From: CAVOOW01 sp963697675
GTDB taxonomy: Bacteria > Actinomycetota > Actinomycetes > JACCUZ01
Assembly (NCBI GenBank): GCA_963697675.1
Contig: CAVOOW010000009.1
Span: 186,001 to 250,000, forward strand
Length of the DNA stretch: 64,000 bases
Direction of reading: 5' to 3'
Shown: piece by piece, positions 27,633 through 36,710 of the stretch
Position numbering within the stretch: the first letter of the stretch is position 1
Layout of the letters: each line of letters opens with the position of its first letter
Translations under genes and position numbers: made by a program
Notes under the pieces: model-generated
The model's input: only the letters and a program-made list of their open reading frames with translations
Told to the model about the DNA's origin: nothing
The model's database searches: none

Positions 27633-28993
27633 ATCCTCTCGAAACCGCGGAAGCGTTCCCAGTCGGTGACGGCGGCACCGAAGGCGGCAAGCTCCACGTC
27701 GGCGTAGTTCGTGTAGTGGTCGACGACGGCGTCGCCGAGCAGCTCGCGGGCCACGGGGGAGGCGGCGAACAGGTCGCGGGCGTGCTGCAGCGATGTCGGC
27801 ACGCGCGGGTGGTCGGAGGTGTAGGCGTTGCCCTCGAAGGCAGGCTCCAGGGTGAGGCCGAGCTCGATGCCGCGCAGGCCGCTGCCCAGCATGCCGGCCA
27901 TGGCGAGGTAGGGGTTGACGTCGCCACCGGGCAGCCGGTTCTCCAGCCGCAGCCCGGCACCGTGCCCCACGACCCGCAGGGAGCAGGTGCGGTTGTCGTA
28001 GCCCCAGGCGGTCGACGTGGGGGCAAAGCTGCCCGGCTGGAACCGCTTGTAGGAGTTGATGTTCGGCGCGTAGAGGAACGTGAGCTCGCACATGGTGGCC
28101 TGGATGCCGGCGACGAAGCTCTGGAACATGGGGGTCGGGCCGTCGCCCTCGTCGAACACGATGCGCCCGTCGTCACCGCGCAGGCTCATGTGGATGTGGC
28201 AGGAGTTGCCCTCGCGCTGGTCGAACTTCGCCATGAAGGTCAGCGCCTTGCCGTGGTGGGCAGCGATCTCCTTGGCACCGTTCTTGTAGATCGAGTGCTT
28301 GTCCCCGGTGCGGATGACCTCGTCGAACTTGAAGGCGATCTCGTGCTGGCCGAGGTTGCACTCGCCCTTCGCTGACTCGACGACGAGACCTGCCCCGAAC
28401 ATGCCGTTGCGGATGTCGCGCAGCAACGGCTCGATGCGGCTGGTGCCCAGCAGCGAATAGTCGATGTTGTACTGGTTGGCCGGCGTGAGCCCTCTGTAGG
28501 CCAGGTCCCAGGCCTGCTCATAGGTGTCGTTGAAGACGATGAACTCGAGCTCCGTGCCGGCGAACGCGACGAGCCCCTGCTCTGCCGCGCGGTCGACCTG
28601 GGCACGCAGCACCTGGCGGGGGCTCTCGACGACCGGGCTGTGGGCGCCGTCGAGCCACGCCAGGTCGCAGATCACCATGGCGGTGCCGGGGATCCAGGGC
28701 ACCGGGTGCAGCGTCGCCAGGTCGAGGACGAACTCCATGTCGCCGTAGCCGCGCTCCCAGGAGCTGATGGCATAGCCGTCGACGGTGTTCATGTCGACGT
28801 CGACGGCCAACAGGTAGTTGCAGCCTTCGGTCCCGTGCGCGAGCACCGTGTCGAGGAAGAACTGCGCATGGATCCGCTTGCCTTGCAGCCGGCCCTGCAT
28901 GTCAGGGAAGGCCACGACGACGGTGTCGATGCTGCCGTCAGCCACCTGCGCGCGCAGCCGGTCGACGGTGAGCGCGGGCTCGGGCTGGGTCAT
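27629..28993 (-). CDS. Glutamine-synthetase-like gamma-glutamyl amine ligase (PuuA/GlnA3/GlnA4 type)
   Basis: 454 residues from ATG 28993, with a TTG seven codons upstream as an alternative. N-terminal beta-grasp part (VVVAFPDMQGRLQGKRI), then catalytic domain: TELEFIVF (metal Glu), SAKGECNLGQHEI, NSCHIHMSL (ATP/glutamate His), and RLENRLPGGDVNPYLA. These match glutamine synthetase homologues that glutamylate amines such as polyamines (PuuA, GlnA3) or ethanolamine (GlnA4). First gene of a ligase - aldehyde dehydrogenase - SDR operon. A GGTCTAGACC palindrome lies 134 bases upstream. The amine substrate is not predictable from sequence alone. Confidence 0.88.
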   Translation of the reverse strand: MTQPEPALTVDRLRAQVADGSIDTVVVAFPDMQGRLQGKRIHAQFFLDTVLAHGTEGCNYLLAVDVDMNTVDGYAISSWERGYGDMEFVLDLATLHPVPWIPGTAMVICDLAWLDGAHSPVVESPRQVLRAQVDRAAEQGLVAFAGTELEFIVFNDTYEQAWDLAYRGLTPANQYNIDYSLLGTSRIEPLLRDIRNGMFGAGLVVESAKGECNLGQHEIAFKFDEVIRTGDKHSIYKNGAKEIAAHHGKALTFMAKFDQREGNSCHIHMSLRGDDGRIVFDEGDGPTPMFQSFVAGIQATMCELTFLYAPNINSYKRFQPGSFAPTSTAWGYDNRTCSLRVVGHGAGLRLENRLPGGDVNPYLAMAGMLGSGLRGIELGLTLEPAFEGNAYTSDHPRVPTSLQHARDLFAASPVARELLGDAVVDHYTNYADVELAAFGAAVTDWERFRGFERM

Positions 28994-29038
28994 TCGGGGG
29001 CCCCTGTTCGTCAAAAGGTCTCGGACGGGACCTTATAA

Positions 29039-29080
29039 GCGATCGTGAAGGACGAGGAACGAGTCCGACGATCGGACCAG
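29039..29080 (+). repeat. Copy of dispersed GATCGTGAAGGA repeat
   Basis: Contains GATCGTGAAGGACGAG and then GAGTCCGACGATCGG. A 22-base identical segment recurs inverted at 38530-38551 and related units occur at 59788-59870. It lies just upstream of the ligase gene in the 29.0-29.3 kb regulatory gap. Confidence 0.65.
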
Positions 29081-29126
29081 AGACTGCCAGAGCCGGGCCG
29101 GACTGGCGGGCTCGTTGGACTCTTTG

Positions 29127-29136
29127 GGTCTAGACC
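29127..29136. promoter_or_regulatory. GntR-type operator palindrome GGTCTAGACC (site 1)
   Basis: A perfect 10-bp palindrome in the 308-base gap between the divergent ligase and permease genes. Its core equals the centre of the DasR/YvoA-type HutC-subfamily operator ACTGGTCTAGACCAGT. The same palindrome recurs at 32120. The GntR/UTRA regulator encoded at 34717-35550 is the obvious candidate to bind both. Nothing else clear is seen in this gap besides the repeat at 29039 and a GGAGG before the permease start. Confidence 0.75.
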
Positions 29137-29322
29137 GTAACGCTGCGGTGCAGTAACGTCCACGCTCAGCGAGGGCCTGTTCGTTTCGTGCCCGCGACAC
29201 GCACGAATCGGCTGCGAATCGTAACGAGACGGGTGTAGACATCCCGTGTCTCGCGGTGAAATTTCGCCGCGTCCTGGTCCGGCCACGGGGGATCGGACGT
29301 TAATTAGTTCTGGAGGCATGAC

Positions 29323-30962
29323 GTGGCCGAACAGACTGAGCTGAACGCTGACGAACGCCGCTTGGCGGAGCTCGGCTACCAGCAAGACCTGCATCGCAGT
29401 TGGTCGGGTTTCTCTAACTTTGCGATTTCGTTCTCCATCATCTCGATCCTGGCTGGCTGCTTCACGACGTTCTACCAGGCGTGGAACAACGGTGGACCGA
29501 TCTGCGATCTCCTGGGGTTGGCCGATCATCTCGTTGTTCATCCTGTTCATCGGCTTCTGCATGTCCGAGCTGGTCTCGGCCTACCCGACCTCCGGCGGCA
29601 TCTACTGGTGGGCCAGCAAGCTCGGCGGCGCGCGGGCCGGCTACTACACCGGTTGGCTCAACCTGATCGGACTTCTCGCAATTGTCGCCTCTGTCGCCTA
29701 TGGCTGCGCATACTTCTTCGATCTGACATTCGGGTTCTTCAGTGAGAGTTGGGCCGAGGGCTATTCGCTACAGCGGGTGTTCTGGGAGTTCCTCGTCGTG
29801 CTGGCGATCATCGTTTCTGTGCTAACATCTTCAGCAGCCACCTGCTGGCCATCATCAACAACATCTCCGTGTGGTGGCATGTCGCCGGTGCCGCGATCGT
29901 GGTGCTCATTCTCATCTTCGTGCCCGACCATCATCAGAGCGCCTCCTTCGTGTTCAGCGAGCGCGTCAACAACACGGGCGGTCTCTTCGGGCGGCGAGCA
30001 CGAACGGCTTCGGACTTCTGGTTCTACGTCATTCCGCTGGGATTCCTGCTCACCCAGTACACGATCACCGGCTTCGACGCCTCGGCACATCTGAGCGAGG
30101 AGACCCACTCCGCGGCCGACGCCGCTGCCAAGGGCATCTGGCGGTCGATCTTCTACTCCGCGATCGGCGGCTATGTCCTGCTTGCTGGCGTTCGTGTTCG
30201 CGGTCCAGGACCGGAAAGGCGTGTCGGCCGGCGGCGGCGGTGTGGCTCTGTCATCTTCGACCAGGCGACTCGGCTCGAACTGGGGCGGCCTTGTGCTGCT
30301 CATCGCGGCTAGTCGGTCAGCTCTTCTGCTCGACTGTCCTGCCTGACGTCGACATCGCGCATGACTCTACGCGTTCAGCCGGGACGGAGCCGTGCCGGGC
30401 GCGCGGCATTGGTCCAAGCTCGACTGCCAAGCGGGTGCCTGTCAATGCGCGTGATTCTTTCGCCGTCGTAGCAGCGATCGTCACCCTGCCGGCGCTGATC
30501 AAGATCAACATCGGCACCGACAGAGGCATCCGATCATCGTCACCTACGCGTTCTACAGCAGTCGTGTCGATCGGCGTGATCGGGCTCTATCTCGCGTTCG
30601 CCATCCCGATCTGGCTGCGCTGGCGCGCTGGCGCCTCGTTCGAGCAAGGCTCCTGGAACTCGGGCAACAAGTAGAAGTGGATGAGCCCCGATCGCGGTGG
30701 CCGAGATCGTGATCATGTCGATCTACTTCATCCTGCCATTCACGCCTGCGGGTGCGCCCGGGTTCATGCGCGACATGCTGGGCTCGCCAGGGACCGACGA
30801 GGTGCCTTTCTCCTGGAAGTTCGTGAACTACACACCGATCGTCACCGGACGGCGCACTGCTCACGCTTGGCATCGGCTGGCACGCTGTCGGCCAAGAAGT
30901 GGTTCACGGGGCCGAAGCACACGATCGACCCCGATGTGGTTGCTGCCTTCGACGGTAAGTAG
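29323..30962 (+). pseudogene. APC-family amine/amino acid permease, multiply frameshifted
   Basis: GTG 29323 has GGAGG six bases upstream. The protein can be followed through at least six frame changes: QDLHRSWSGFSNFAISFSII, then SWGWPIISLFILFIGFCMSE and AYPTSGGIYWWASKLGG, then WFYVIPLGFLLTQYTITGFD and SEETHSAADAAAKGIWRSIF, later RVPVNA, GVIGLYLAFAIPIWLRWRAG and KKWFTGPKHTIDPDVVAAFD before TAG 30960. This is a complete APC permease in order. Around 30240-30480 several indels fall close together and some segments cannot be rebuilt. It probably imports the substrate of the ligase operon. Real decay is more plausible here than for other broken genes. Confidence 0.8.
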
Positions 30963-31024
30963 CTCCGCCTTCCCGAAAATGTTCTCGGTTCGGGCTGGGG
31001 TGGCCGATCTGCGACTAGCCCGAC

Positions 31025-31075
31025 GAGCGACCTTCGTCCGCGACACGCCGAGCGTGTCGCGGACGAAGGTCGCTC
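31025..31075. terminator. Perfect 24-bp stem-loop, two-way terminator
   Basis: Arms 31025-31048 and 31052-31075 (GAGCGACCTTCGTCCGCGAC...) pair perfectly around a 3-base loop, and the flanks extend the stem. It lies between the convergent permease and kinase genes, ending just at the kinase stop. The hairpin at 34634 has the same outer GCGACCTT and inner CGACACGCC parts. Confidence 0.82.
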
Positions 31076-31076
31076 G

Positions 31077-32024
31077 CTAGTCGGGGCGCTGGGCTTCCTC
31101 GAGCAACCCGGCGAACGCCGGACCGTCCAGCTCGCCGACGGCGCGCTCGTACTTCTCCATGCCCCACGACCAGAAGTCGAAGTCGATCGGGCTGACCGCA
31201 TCCTGGATCGAGGCCCACAGGGTCCAGCCGAAGTTCGACATCAGCCCGAGCAACCTGGCCCGGGCCACCTTGTGACGCAGCCGCCGGCCGTAGTAGCTGT
31301 CGACGAGCAGCGCGAGGTGGTCGAGCGAGAGGTGTGACTCGCTCCAGATGTTGCCGAGCTCGAAGCACTCGTCGTTGTTGCCGCCGTACTCGTAGTCGAT
31401 GACCCACAGCCGGGCACCGTCGTCGATGAAGTTGGCCGCGAGCAGGTCGTTGTTGCACGGCACGGTCGGGCCCCGACGCAGCGCGAGTGCCTCTTCGATG
31501 CGCCGCGCCTGCGGCATCAGCTCGACGTAGCGAGGTGGCAGTCGGAAGCCGCGTTCGAGGACGAGCGACAAATACCGCTGCTGCAGTCGGAACATGTCGA
31601 AATCGCCGTCGAAGCGCGGGCCGGTGTGCAACAAGCGGCACACCTCGGCCGCGCGTACGAGCGTGCCCTCCTCGCGAAGGTCCTCGGGCTGGAGCGTTCG
31701 GCCCTCGACCCACTCGACGACCAGCACGTGCAGGTCCGGCAGGTAGTCGAGCACGGCCGGCGCCGCGCCGGACTCGGCCGCCCGCCGCGAGTTCGTGTTC
31801 TCGGCGGCCCGATCGATGGCCAACAGGTCGCCATCGGAGCTCGAGAGGCGCAGGACTGCCATCCGGTCAGGGGTCGTCACCTTGACGTTGACGTTGGTGA
31901 GCCCACCCTCCAGCAGCTGGGCTGTTCGCGGTGACCCGGCCAGCATGGGCAGCTGGTCGAGTGCGAGCTGGAGTCGCGCAGCAACAGGTGCCGGGAGACT
32001 GCCTGCGCCATCGACCTCTTCCAC
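31077..32024 (-). CDS. Choline/ethanolamine kinase-like phosphotransferase (APH fold)
   Basis: 315 residues from GTG 32024, preferred over ATG 32075 because GAGGAGG lies four bases upstream. APH-fold marks: LLEGGLTNVNVKVTTPDRM (nucleotide loop), VVEWVEGRTLQ, the catalytic loop CNNDLLAANF with Asp and Asn but Asn instead of the usual His, and the metal Asp of VIDYEYGGNN. That last block and the Trp-rich end (GWTLWASIQDAVSP) are typical of LicA/choline kinase relatives. It would phosphorylate an alcohol on a small amine. It sits inside the gamma-glutamylation island, divergent from the FAD-GcvT gene across an operator. Confidence 0.82.
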   Translation of the reverse strand: MEEVDGAGSLPAPVAARLQLALDQLPMLAGSPRTAQLLEGGLTNVNVKVTTPDRMAVLRLSSSDGDLLAIDRAAENTNSRRAAESGAAPAVLDYLPDLHVLVVEWVEGRTLQPEDLREEGTLVRAAEVCRLLHTGPRFDGDFDMFRLQQRYLSLVLERGFRLPPRYVELMPQARRIEEALALRRGPTVPCNNDLLAANFIDDGARLWVIDYEYGGNNDECFELGNIWSESHLSLDHLALLVDSYYGRRLRHKVARARLLGLMSNFGWTLWASIQDAVSPIDFDFWSWGMEKYERAVGELDGPAFAGLLEEAQRPD

Positions 32025-32118
32025 GCGACCTCCTCGCTGGCGCTCGTCGGCCGCGCTCGGAACGCGCTGTGCCATTTGGTGAGCTCGCTCACTGGCGGAC
32101 CATACCGCGCGGCCAATA

Positions 32119-32130
32119 CGGTCTAGACCG
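32119..32130. promoter_or_regulatory. GntR-type operator palindrome CGGTCTAGACCG (site 2)
   Basis: A perfect 12-bp palindrome in the 134-base gap between the divergent kinase and FAD-GcvT genes, 29 bases before the latter's start. It shares GGTCTAGACC with site 1 at 29127. Position so close to the start suggests repression by blocking RNA polymerase. Confidence 0.78.
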
Positions 32131-32158
32131 AAAATTGCCGAGCGACTACGCTCAGGTG

Positions 32159-34618
32159 GTGAGGACTCTTCCTGCGACTGCAGCTGTCGTGGTCATCGGT
32201 GGGGGTGTCGGCGGCGCGAGCGTCGCCTACCACCTGGCCCAGCGGGGCCAGACCGATGTCGTGCTCGTCGATCGTGCGGAGCTGACGAGCGGTTCGACGT
32301 TTCACAGCGCGGGCCTGGTCGGCCAGTTGCGCGCCGACCCGACGCTCACCCGGATGAACATGTACTCGGTCGAGCTCTACCGGAAGCTGCAGGAGACCGA
32401 ACTGCCGCCGGGCTGGGTGGAGTGCGGCGGCATCCGGCTCGCGTCCTCCCCGGAGCGGATGCAGGAGATCCGCCGGCAGATCAGCTGGGCGACCGCCTTC
32501 GGGTTGCCGCTCAAGGAGATCTCGACGGCCGAGGCCCATGAGCTCTTCCCGCTGATGGATCCGACGGGGGTGCACGGCGCGGCCTTGCTGGCCTCGGACG
32601 GCTATGTCGACCCGTCGCAGCTGTGCCACTCGCTGGCCGGCCTGGCCAGGCAGGCGGGTGTGCAGATACATCCGCACACCCGGGTCACCGGCATCGATGC
32701 GGAGCGCGGGCGGGTGACGCGGGTGCACACCGACCAGGGCACGATCGCCTGCGAGGTCGTCGTGAACTGCGGTGGCATGTTCGCGGCGGAGATCGGCCGG
32801 ATGCTCGACGTGCGCATCCCGCTCGTCCCGATGTCGCACCAGTACGTCGTTACCGATGCGTTCCTCGACCATCGTGACCGCCCGTTGCCCACACTGCGCG
32901 ATCCCGACCTGCTCGTCTACTTCCGGCAGGAGGTCGACGGACTCGTCATGGGCGGCTACGAGCGGGACCCCGCACCGTGGACCGCCGACAAGACGACGTA
33001 CGACAAGATCCCGAGCGATTTCAACGGACGGTTGCTCCCCGAGAGCTGGGACCGGTTCGAGGAGATCACCGCCAACTCCCAGGTGCGCGTGCCAGCGATG
33101 GCCGACGTGGGTCTGCGAAAGGTCATCAACGGCCCGGAGGCGTTCACGCCGGACAACGAGTTCATCCTCGGCGAGACCGAGGTGGACGGGTTCTTCGTGG
33201 CGGCCGGCTTCTGCGCGCACGGCATCGCCGGCGCGGGTGGCATCGGCAAGGTGATGGCCGACTGGATCGTCGACGGTGACCCGGGCCTGGACGTGTGGCA
33301 CATGGACGTGCGCCGGTTCGGGGCGCAGTACCGCTCGGCGAGCTACACCCTCGCGCGCACCGTCGAGACCTATTCGACCTACTACGACGTCGTCTACCCG
33401 GGCCACGAACGCGAGGCCGGCCGACCGCTTCGTACGACGCCGGCCTACCCGTGGCACGTCGCGCACGCTGCCTCGTTCGGCGAGAAGTCCGGTTGGGAGC
33501 GGGTCAACTACTACGAGTGCAACGCATCTCTCGGCGACGAGTCGTTGCGCCCGCGTGGGTGGGCGGGGCGGCACTGGTCACCCGCGATCGCGGCGGAGCA
33601 CGCCGCGACGCGCGAGTCGGCGGCGTTGTACGACGAGTCGTCGTTCGCCAAGCTGATGGTGACCGGCCCGGACGCCGCCGGGCTGCTCGAGTGGGTGTGT
33701 GACAACCACGTCGCGCGGGCGGTCGGCGACATCACCTACACGCAGGCGCTCAACCAGCGGGGAGGCATCGAGTCGGACTTCACCGTGACCCGCCTCGAGG
33801 ACGACGCGTTCATGGTCGTCACCGGCACGTCGTTCGGCTCGCACGACCTGGCGTGGCTGAGACGGCAGGCGCGGCAGCGGTCGGCGGCCGTACGCATCGC
33901 CGACGTCACGGGGTCGCTCGTCACCTACGCCCTGTGGGGACCGTCGAGCCGCGCGATCCTGGGGTCGCTGACGGGGGCCGATCTGGGCAACGCCGCGTTC
34001 CCGTTCATGACCTCCCGGGAGATCGCCGTCGGCGACGTGCCGGTGCGCGCGCTGCGGGTCACGTTCACGGGGGAGCTGGGCTGGGAGCTCTACGCACCCG
34101 CCGAATATGGCGCCGCGCTGTGGTCGGCGCTGTGGTCGGCGGGCTCGGATCATGGTCTGGTGGCCGGCGGCTATCGCGCCATCGAGAGCCTGCGGCTGGA
34201 GAAGGGCTATCGGGTGTGGAGTACGGACGTGACTCCCGAGACCAACCCCTACGAGGCCGGGCTCGGGTTCTGCGTCAAGCTGGACAAGCCGGGCGGTTTT
34301 CTCGGCGCCGATGCCCTGCGATTGGTGAAGGCGCAGGGTGTCACCCGGCGGCTGCGTTGCCTGACCCTGCACGACCCGCGCGCGGTCGCGTTGGGCAGCG
34401 AGCCGGTGCGCATCGGCGGGCAGGTCTGCGGCCGCGTCACGTCAGGCGGTCTGGGTTACACCGTCGGCGCATCGATCGCGTTCGCCTACCTGCCGGTCGA
34501 GGTCGGCTCGCCCGGCACCGAGCTCGAGGTCAACGTGTTCGGCGAGTGGGTGCCCGGTGTGGTGTCCGACCAGCCGCTGTATGACCCGAAGAGCCTGCGG
34601 GTTCTCGCGGACGCCTGA
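32159..34618 (+). CDS. FAD-dependent oxidoreductase fused to GcvT (dimethylglycine/sarcosine dehydrogenase-like)
   Basis: 819 residues from GTG 32159 (GTG 32156 is equally possible). Residues 10-40 are the Rossmann FAD motif VVVIGGGVGGASVAYHLAQ. His49 in SGSTFHSAGLVG aligns with the histidine that binds FAD covalently in dimethylglycine dehydrogenase. After the DAO domain (~390 residues) comes an FAO_M-like linker, then a GcvT domain (FAKLMVTGPDAAGLLEW, TFTGELGWELYAP, RLEKGYRVWSTDVTPETNPYEAGLGF) for tetrahydrofolate. The family oxidatively removes a methyl group from a secondary or tertiary amine and passes it to folate. It may fill the PuuB-like oxidation step here. Intact over 2.4 kb. Confidence 0.9.
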   Translation: MRTLPATAAVVVIGGGVGGASVAYHLAQRGQTDVVLVDRAELTSGSTFHSAGLVGQLRADPTLTRMNMYSVELYRKLQETELPPGWVECGGIRLASSPERMQEIRRQISWATAFGLPLKEISTAEAHELFPLMDPTGVHGAALLASDGYVDPSQLCHSLAGLARQAGVQIHPHTRVTGIDAERGRVTRVHTDQGTIACEVVVNCGGMFAAEIGRMLDVRIPLVPMSHQYVVTDAFLDHRDRPLPTLRDPDLLVYFRQEVDGLVMGGYERDPAPWTADKTTYDKIPSDFNGRLLPESWDRFEEITANSQVRVPAMADVGLRKVINGPEAFTPDNEFILGETEVDGFFVAAGFCAHGIAGAGGIGKVMADWIVDGDPGLDVWHMDVRRFGAQYRSASYTLARTVETYSTYYDVVYPGHEREAGRPLRTTPAYPWHVAHAASFGEKSGWERVNYYECNASLGDESLRPRGWAGRHWSPAIAAEHAATRESAALYDESSFAKLMVTGPDAAGLLEWVCDNHVARAVGDITYTQALNQRGGIESDFTVTRLEDDAFMVVTGTSFGSHDLAWLRRQARQRSAAVRIADVTGSLVTYALWGPSSRAILGSLTGADLGNAAFPFMTSREIAVGDVPVRALRVTFTGELGWELYAPAEYGAALWSALWSAGSDHGLVAGGYRAIESLRLEKGYRVWSTDVTPETNPYEAGLGFCVKLDKPGGFLGADALRLVKAQGVTRRLRCLTLHDPRAVALGSEPVRIGGQVCGRVTSGGLGYTVGASIAFAYLPVEVGSPGTELEVNVFGEWVPGVVSDQPLYDPKSLRVLADA

Positions 34619-34633
34619 GGGTTGCTCCGGCGA

Positions 34634-34682
34634 GCGACCTTCCGGCCCCGACACGCCGGCGTGTCGGGGCCGAAAGGTCGCG
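34634..34682. terminator. Stem-loop between FAD-GcvT and GntR genes
   Basis: GCGACCTTCCGGCCCCGACA pairs with the complementary arm ending at 34682 around CGCCGGCG, with one bulged A. It lies in the convergent gap and belongs to the same sequence family as the hairpin at 31025. Confidence 0.75.
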
Positions 34683-34716
34683 CTGGCCAGGCGAGGTCGA
34701 CGGTGTCGCGATGCGG

Positions 34717-35550
34717 TCAGCTGCTGGACGCGACGTCACCGTCGGCAGCCATCTCGCTGCGAGCCGTCGGTCCGAGACCGGTCCGCAGGGTGATGCGCGT
34801 GCGGTCGGCGCGGAAGACGTCACGCGCGTACTCCACAGCGACCCCGGACGCCGTGTAGGCGGTCCGCTCGATCAGCATGAGCGGGCTGCCCTCCTCCACG
34901 CCGAGCAGGCTTGCCTCCTCGGCGTCGGCGATCACCGGCTCGAGGACCTCCGTCGCGGTGTGCGGGGCGTGGTCGTACTGCTTGGTCAGCAGCGTGTAGA
35001 GCGAGCCGGTCAGCCGGTGGGCGAGCAGGTCGGGGAACAGAGCCGCGGGAAAGCACGCGTTCTCCAGGGCGAGCGGCTCGCGATTGGCCGAGCGCACCCG
35101 CACGATCTCGTGTACGAGTCCCTGGCGATCGAGCCCCAGGGCACGCGCCGCCGTACGGCTCGCAGGCTTGGTCCCCGCGCTGACCACACGCGCGCCCGCT
35201 CGCAGGTTGGCCCGACGCATCTGCTCGGTGAAGCCGGCCAGGCCGGTGAGGTCGCACACGATCTTCGGCTCGGCGACGAAGGTGCCACCCAGCCGGCCGG
35301 GCTTGCGCAGGATCGTGCCAAGGCCCTCGAGGGTGGCCAGTGCCTGCCGCAGGGTCATCCGGCTGACGCCGAGAGCGGCGGCCAGGGTCTCCTCGCGGGG
35401 CAGCTTGTCCCCGGGCACCAGAGCTCCGGAGCCGATCACCGACGTGAGCCACGTCTCGATGCGGACATGCGCGGGCTGGGGGGACTCGACCCCCAGATCG
35501 GGTGCCCCGTGGAGCACTTCGTCGACGGCATTCACCGCCTTGCCGCCCAT
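34717..35550 (-). CDS. GntR family regulator with UTRA domain (HutC subfamily)
   Basis: 277 residues from ATG 35550. The winged HTH occupies ~28-95: GALVPGDKLPREETLAAALG, SRMTLRQALATLEGLGTI, PGRLGGTFV. The rest is a UTRA ligand domain (RTAARALGLDRQGLVHEIVR, PLALENACFPAALFPDLL, LLGVEEGSPLMLIERTAY). HutC/DasR-type members bind GTCTAGAC-like palindromes and release them on binding a small effector. Two such palindromes, at 29127 and 32119, lie in the divergent promoters of this island. Effector probably the amine or a gamma-glutamyl intermediate (inference). Confidence 0.92.
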   Translation of the reverse strand: MGGKAVNAVDEVLHGAPDLGVESPQPAHVRIETWLTSVIGSGALVPGDKLPREETLAAALGVSRMTLRQALATLEGLGTILRKPGRLGGTFVAEPKIVCDLTGLAGFTEQMRRANLRAGARVVSAGTKPASRTAARALGLDRQGLVHEIVRVRSANREPLALENACFPAALFPDLLAHRLTGSLYTLLTKQYDHAPHTATEVLEPVIADAEEASLLGVEEGSPLMLIERTAYTASGVAVEYARDVFRADRTRITLRTGLGPTARSEMAADGDVASSS

Positions 35551-35611
35551 GTGCGCATCGTAACGACGCGCGGCGCCGATGCTGTGCTTCCTGGCAAGTT
35601 GCCGTCGCTGG

Positions 35612-36672
35612 TCAGTCGTGCCGCCGGAGCCATTGCTCGACGGCCGCGCGGTAGACGTCGGGTTTCTCCCACATCGGCAGGTGCGAGCAGCCGTCCAACA
35701 CCAGTTGCTCGACCTCGTTGCCGGCGGCCCGGATGCCGTCGACGATCGGCATCTGCAGGGCGGGTGTGGCCTCGTCGTGCTCGCCCGATACGACGTACGT
35801 GGGCACCCGGATCGCGCTGAGGCGATCGGTCGACGACCAGTCCTTGATCGAGCCGATCACATGGAACTCCGACGGGCCGTTCATCGTGTGGTAGACGGTC
35901 GGGTCCTCGTCGATCTTGGCGAAGCCGGCGGTCACACCGGCCGGCCACGGGTCGAGGCGGCAGACGTGTCGCTGATAGAAGACCATGCAGGCATTGGCGT
36001 AGTCCGCGCTGTCGGTCGTGCCGTCCGCCTCGTGCCGGCGCAGGGTCGCCTCGACCTCCGGCGGCAGATCTCGGCGCAGCGCATTGGCCTCGGCGGCGAA
36101 GTCGGGGAACGACGCTGCGGTGTTGGAGAGCACCAGCGAGCGCAGGCCTGCCGGCTGGGTGATGGCGTGCTCCTGCGCGAGGAAGCCGCCCCACGACTGG
36201 CCGAGCACGTGATAGCGGCCGCCGAGTCCGAGGTGGTCGATGAGGTTGGCCAGCTCGCGGACGAACAGGTCGACAGTCCAGAAGTCGGCACCGCGCTCGG
36301 GGAAGTGCGTGGAGTTGCCGTTGCCGAGCTGGTCGTAGAGCACCACCGCTCGGCCGGTGTCACTGAGCTCGGCGATCGGGGTGAGGTAGTCGTGGGTCGC
36401 GCCGGGACCGCCGTGCAGCACGACCAGCGGCGCCGGGCCGCCTGCTGCCGTCCGGTCTGACGCTGGGCTGTCTGGTGCGGGGATGCCTGACGCTGGGCCG
36501 TCTGGTGCGGGGATGCCTGCCGGGCTGTCTGGTGCGGGCTGTCTGGTGCGGGGATGCCTGACGCTGGGCTGTCTGGTGCTGGGCTGTCTGGTGCCGGGCT
36601 GGCGGGTAGCTCGCCGTAGACGCGGAACCAGGTCTGCGCGCCCTCGAAGTCCGCGTATCCCTCAGTCACCAT
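35612..36672 (-). pseudogene. Proline iminopeptidase-like S33 hydrolase with repeat-array linker and one frameshift
   Basis: Begins at ATG 36672 (MVTEGYADFEGAQTWFRVYGEL), a normal start for the family. Instead of running straight into LVVLHGGPGATHDYL it enters an APDSPASGIP-type repeat (DNA 36455-36600), inside which the frame changes. The body is complete: GQSWGGFLAQEHA nucleophile, GEHDEATP acid and CSHLPMWEKP His. S33 members release N-terminal proline or hydrolyse small amides. The frame difference equals a one-base deletion, unlike the insertions elsewhere, and lies in an unstable repeat. It could be true slippage, or a mis-called repeat. Confidence 0.78.
36455..36600. repeat. In-gene tandem repeat, ~30-bp unit
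   Basis: Units such as CTGTCTGGTGCGGGGATGCC plus TGACGCTGGG recur about five times in full or shortened forms of 15 bases. Ten-codon periodicity encodes APDSPASGIP on the minus strand. The array lies between the first strand and the catalytic core of the S33 hydrolase. Confidence 0.82.
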
Positions 36673-36710
36673 GCCGCGCACCCTAGATCACGCGCAGTTT
36701 CCCGGACCAA

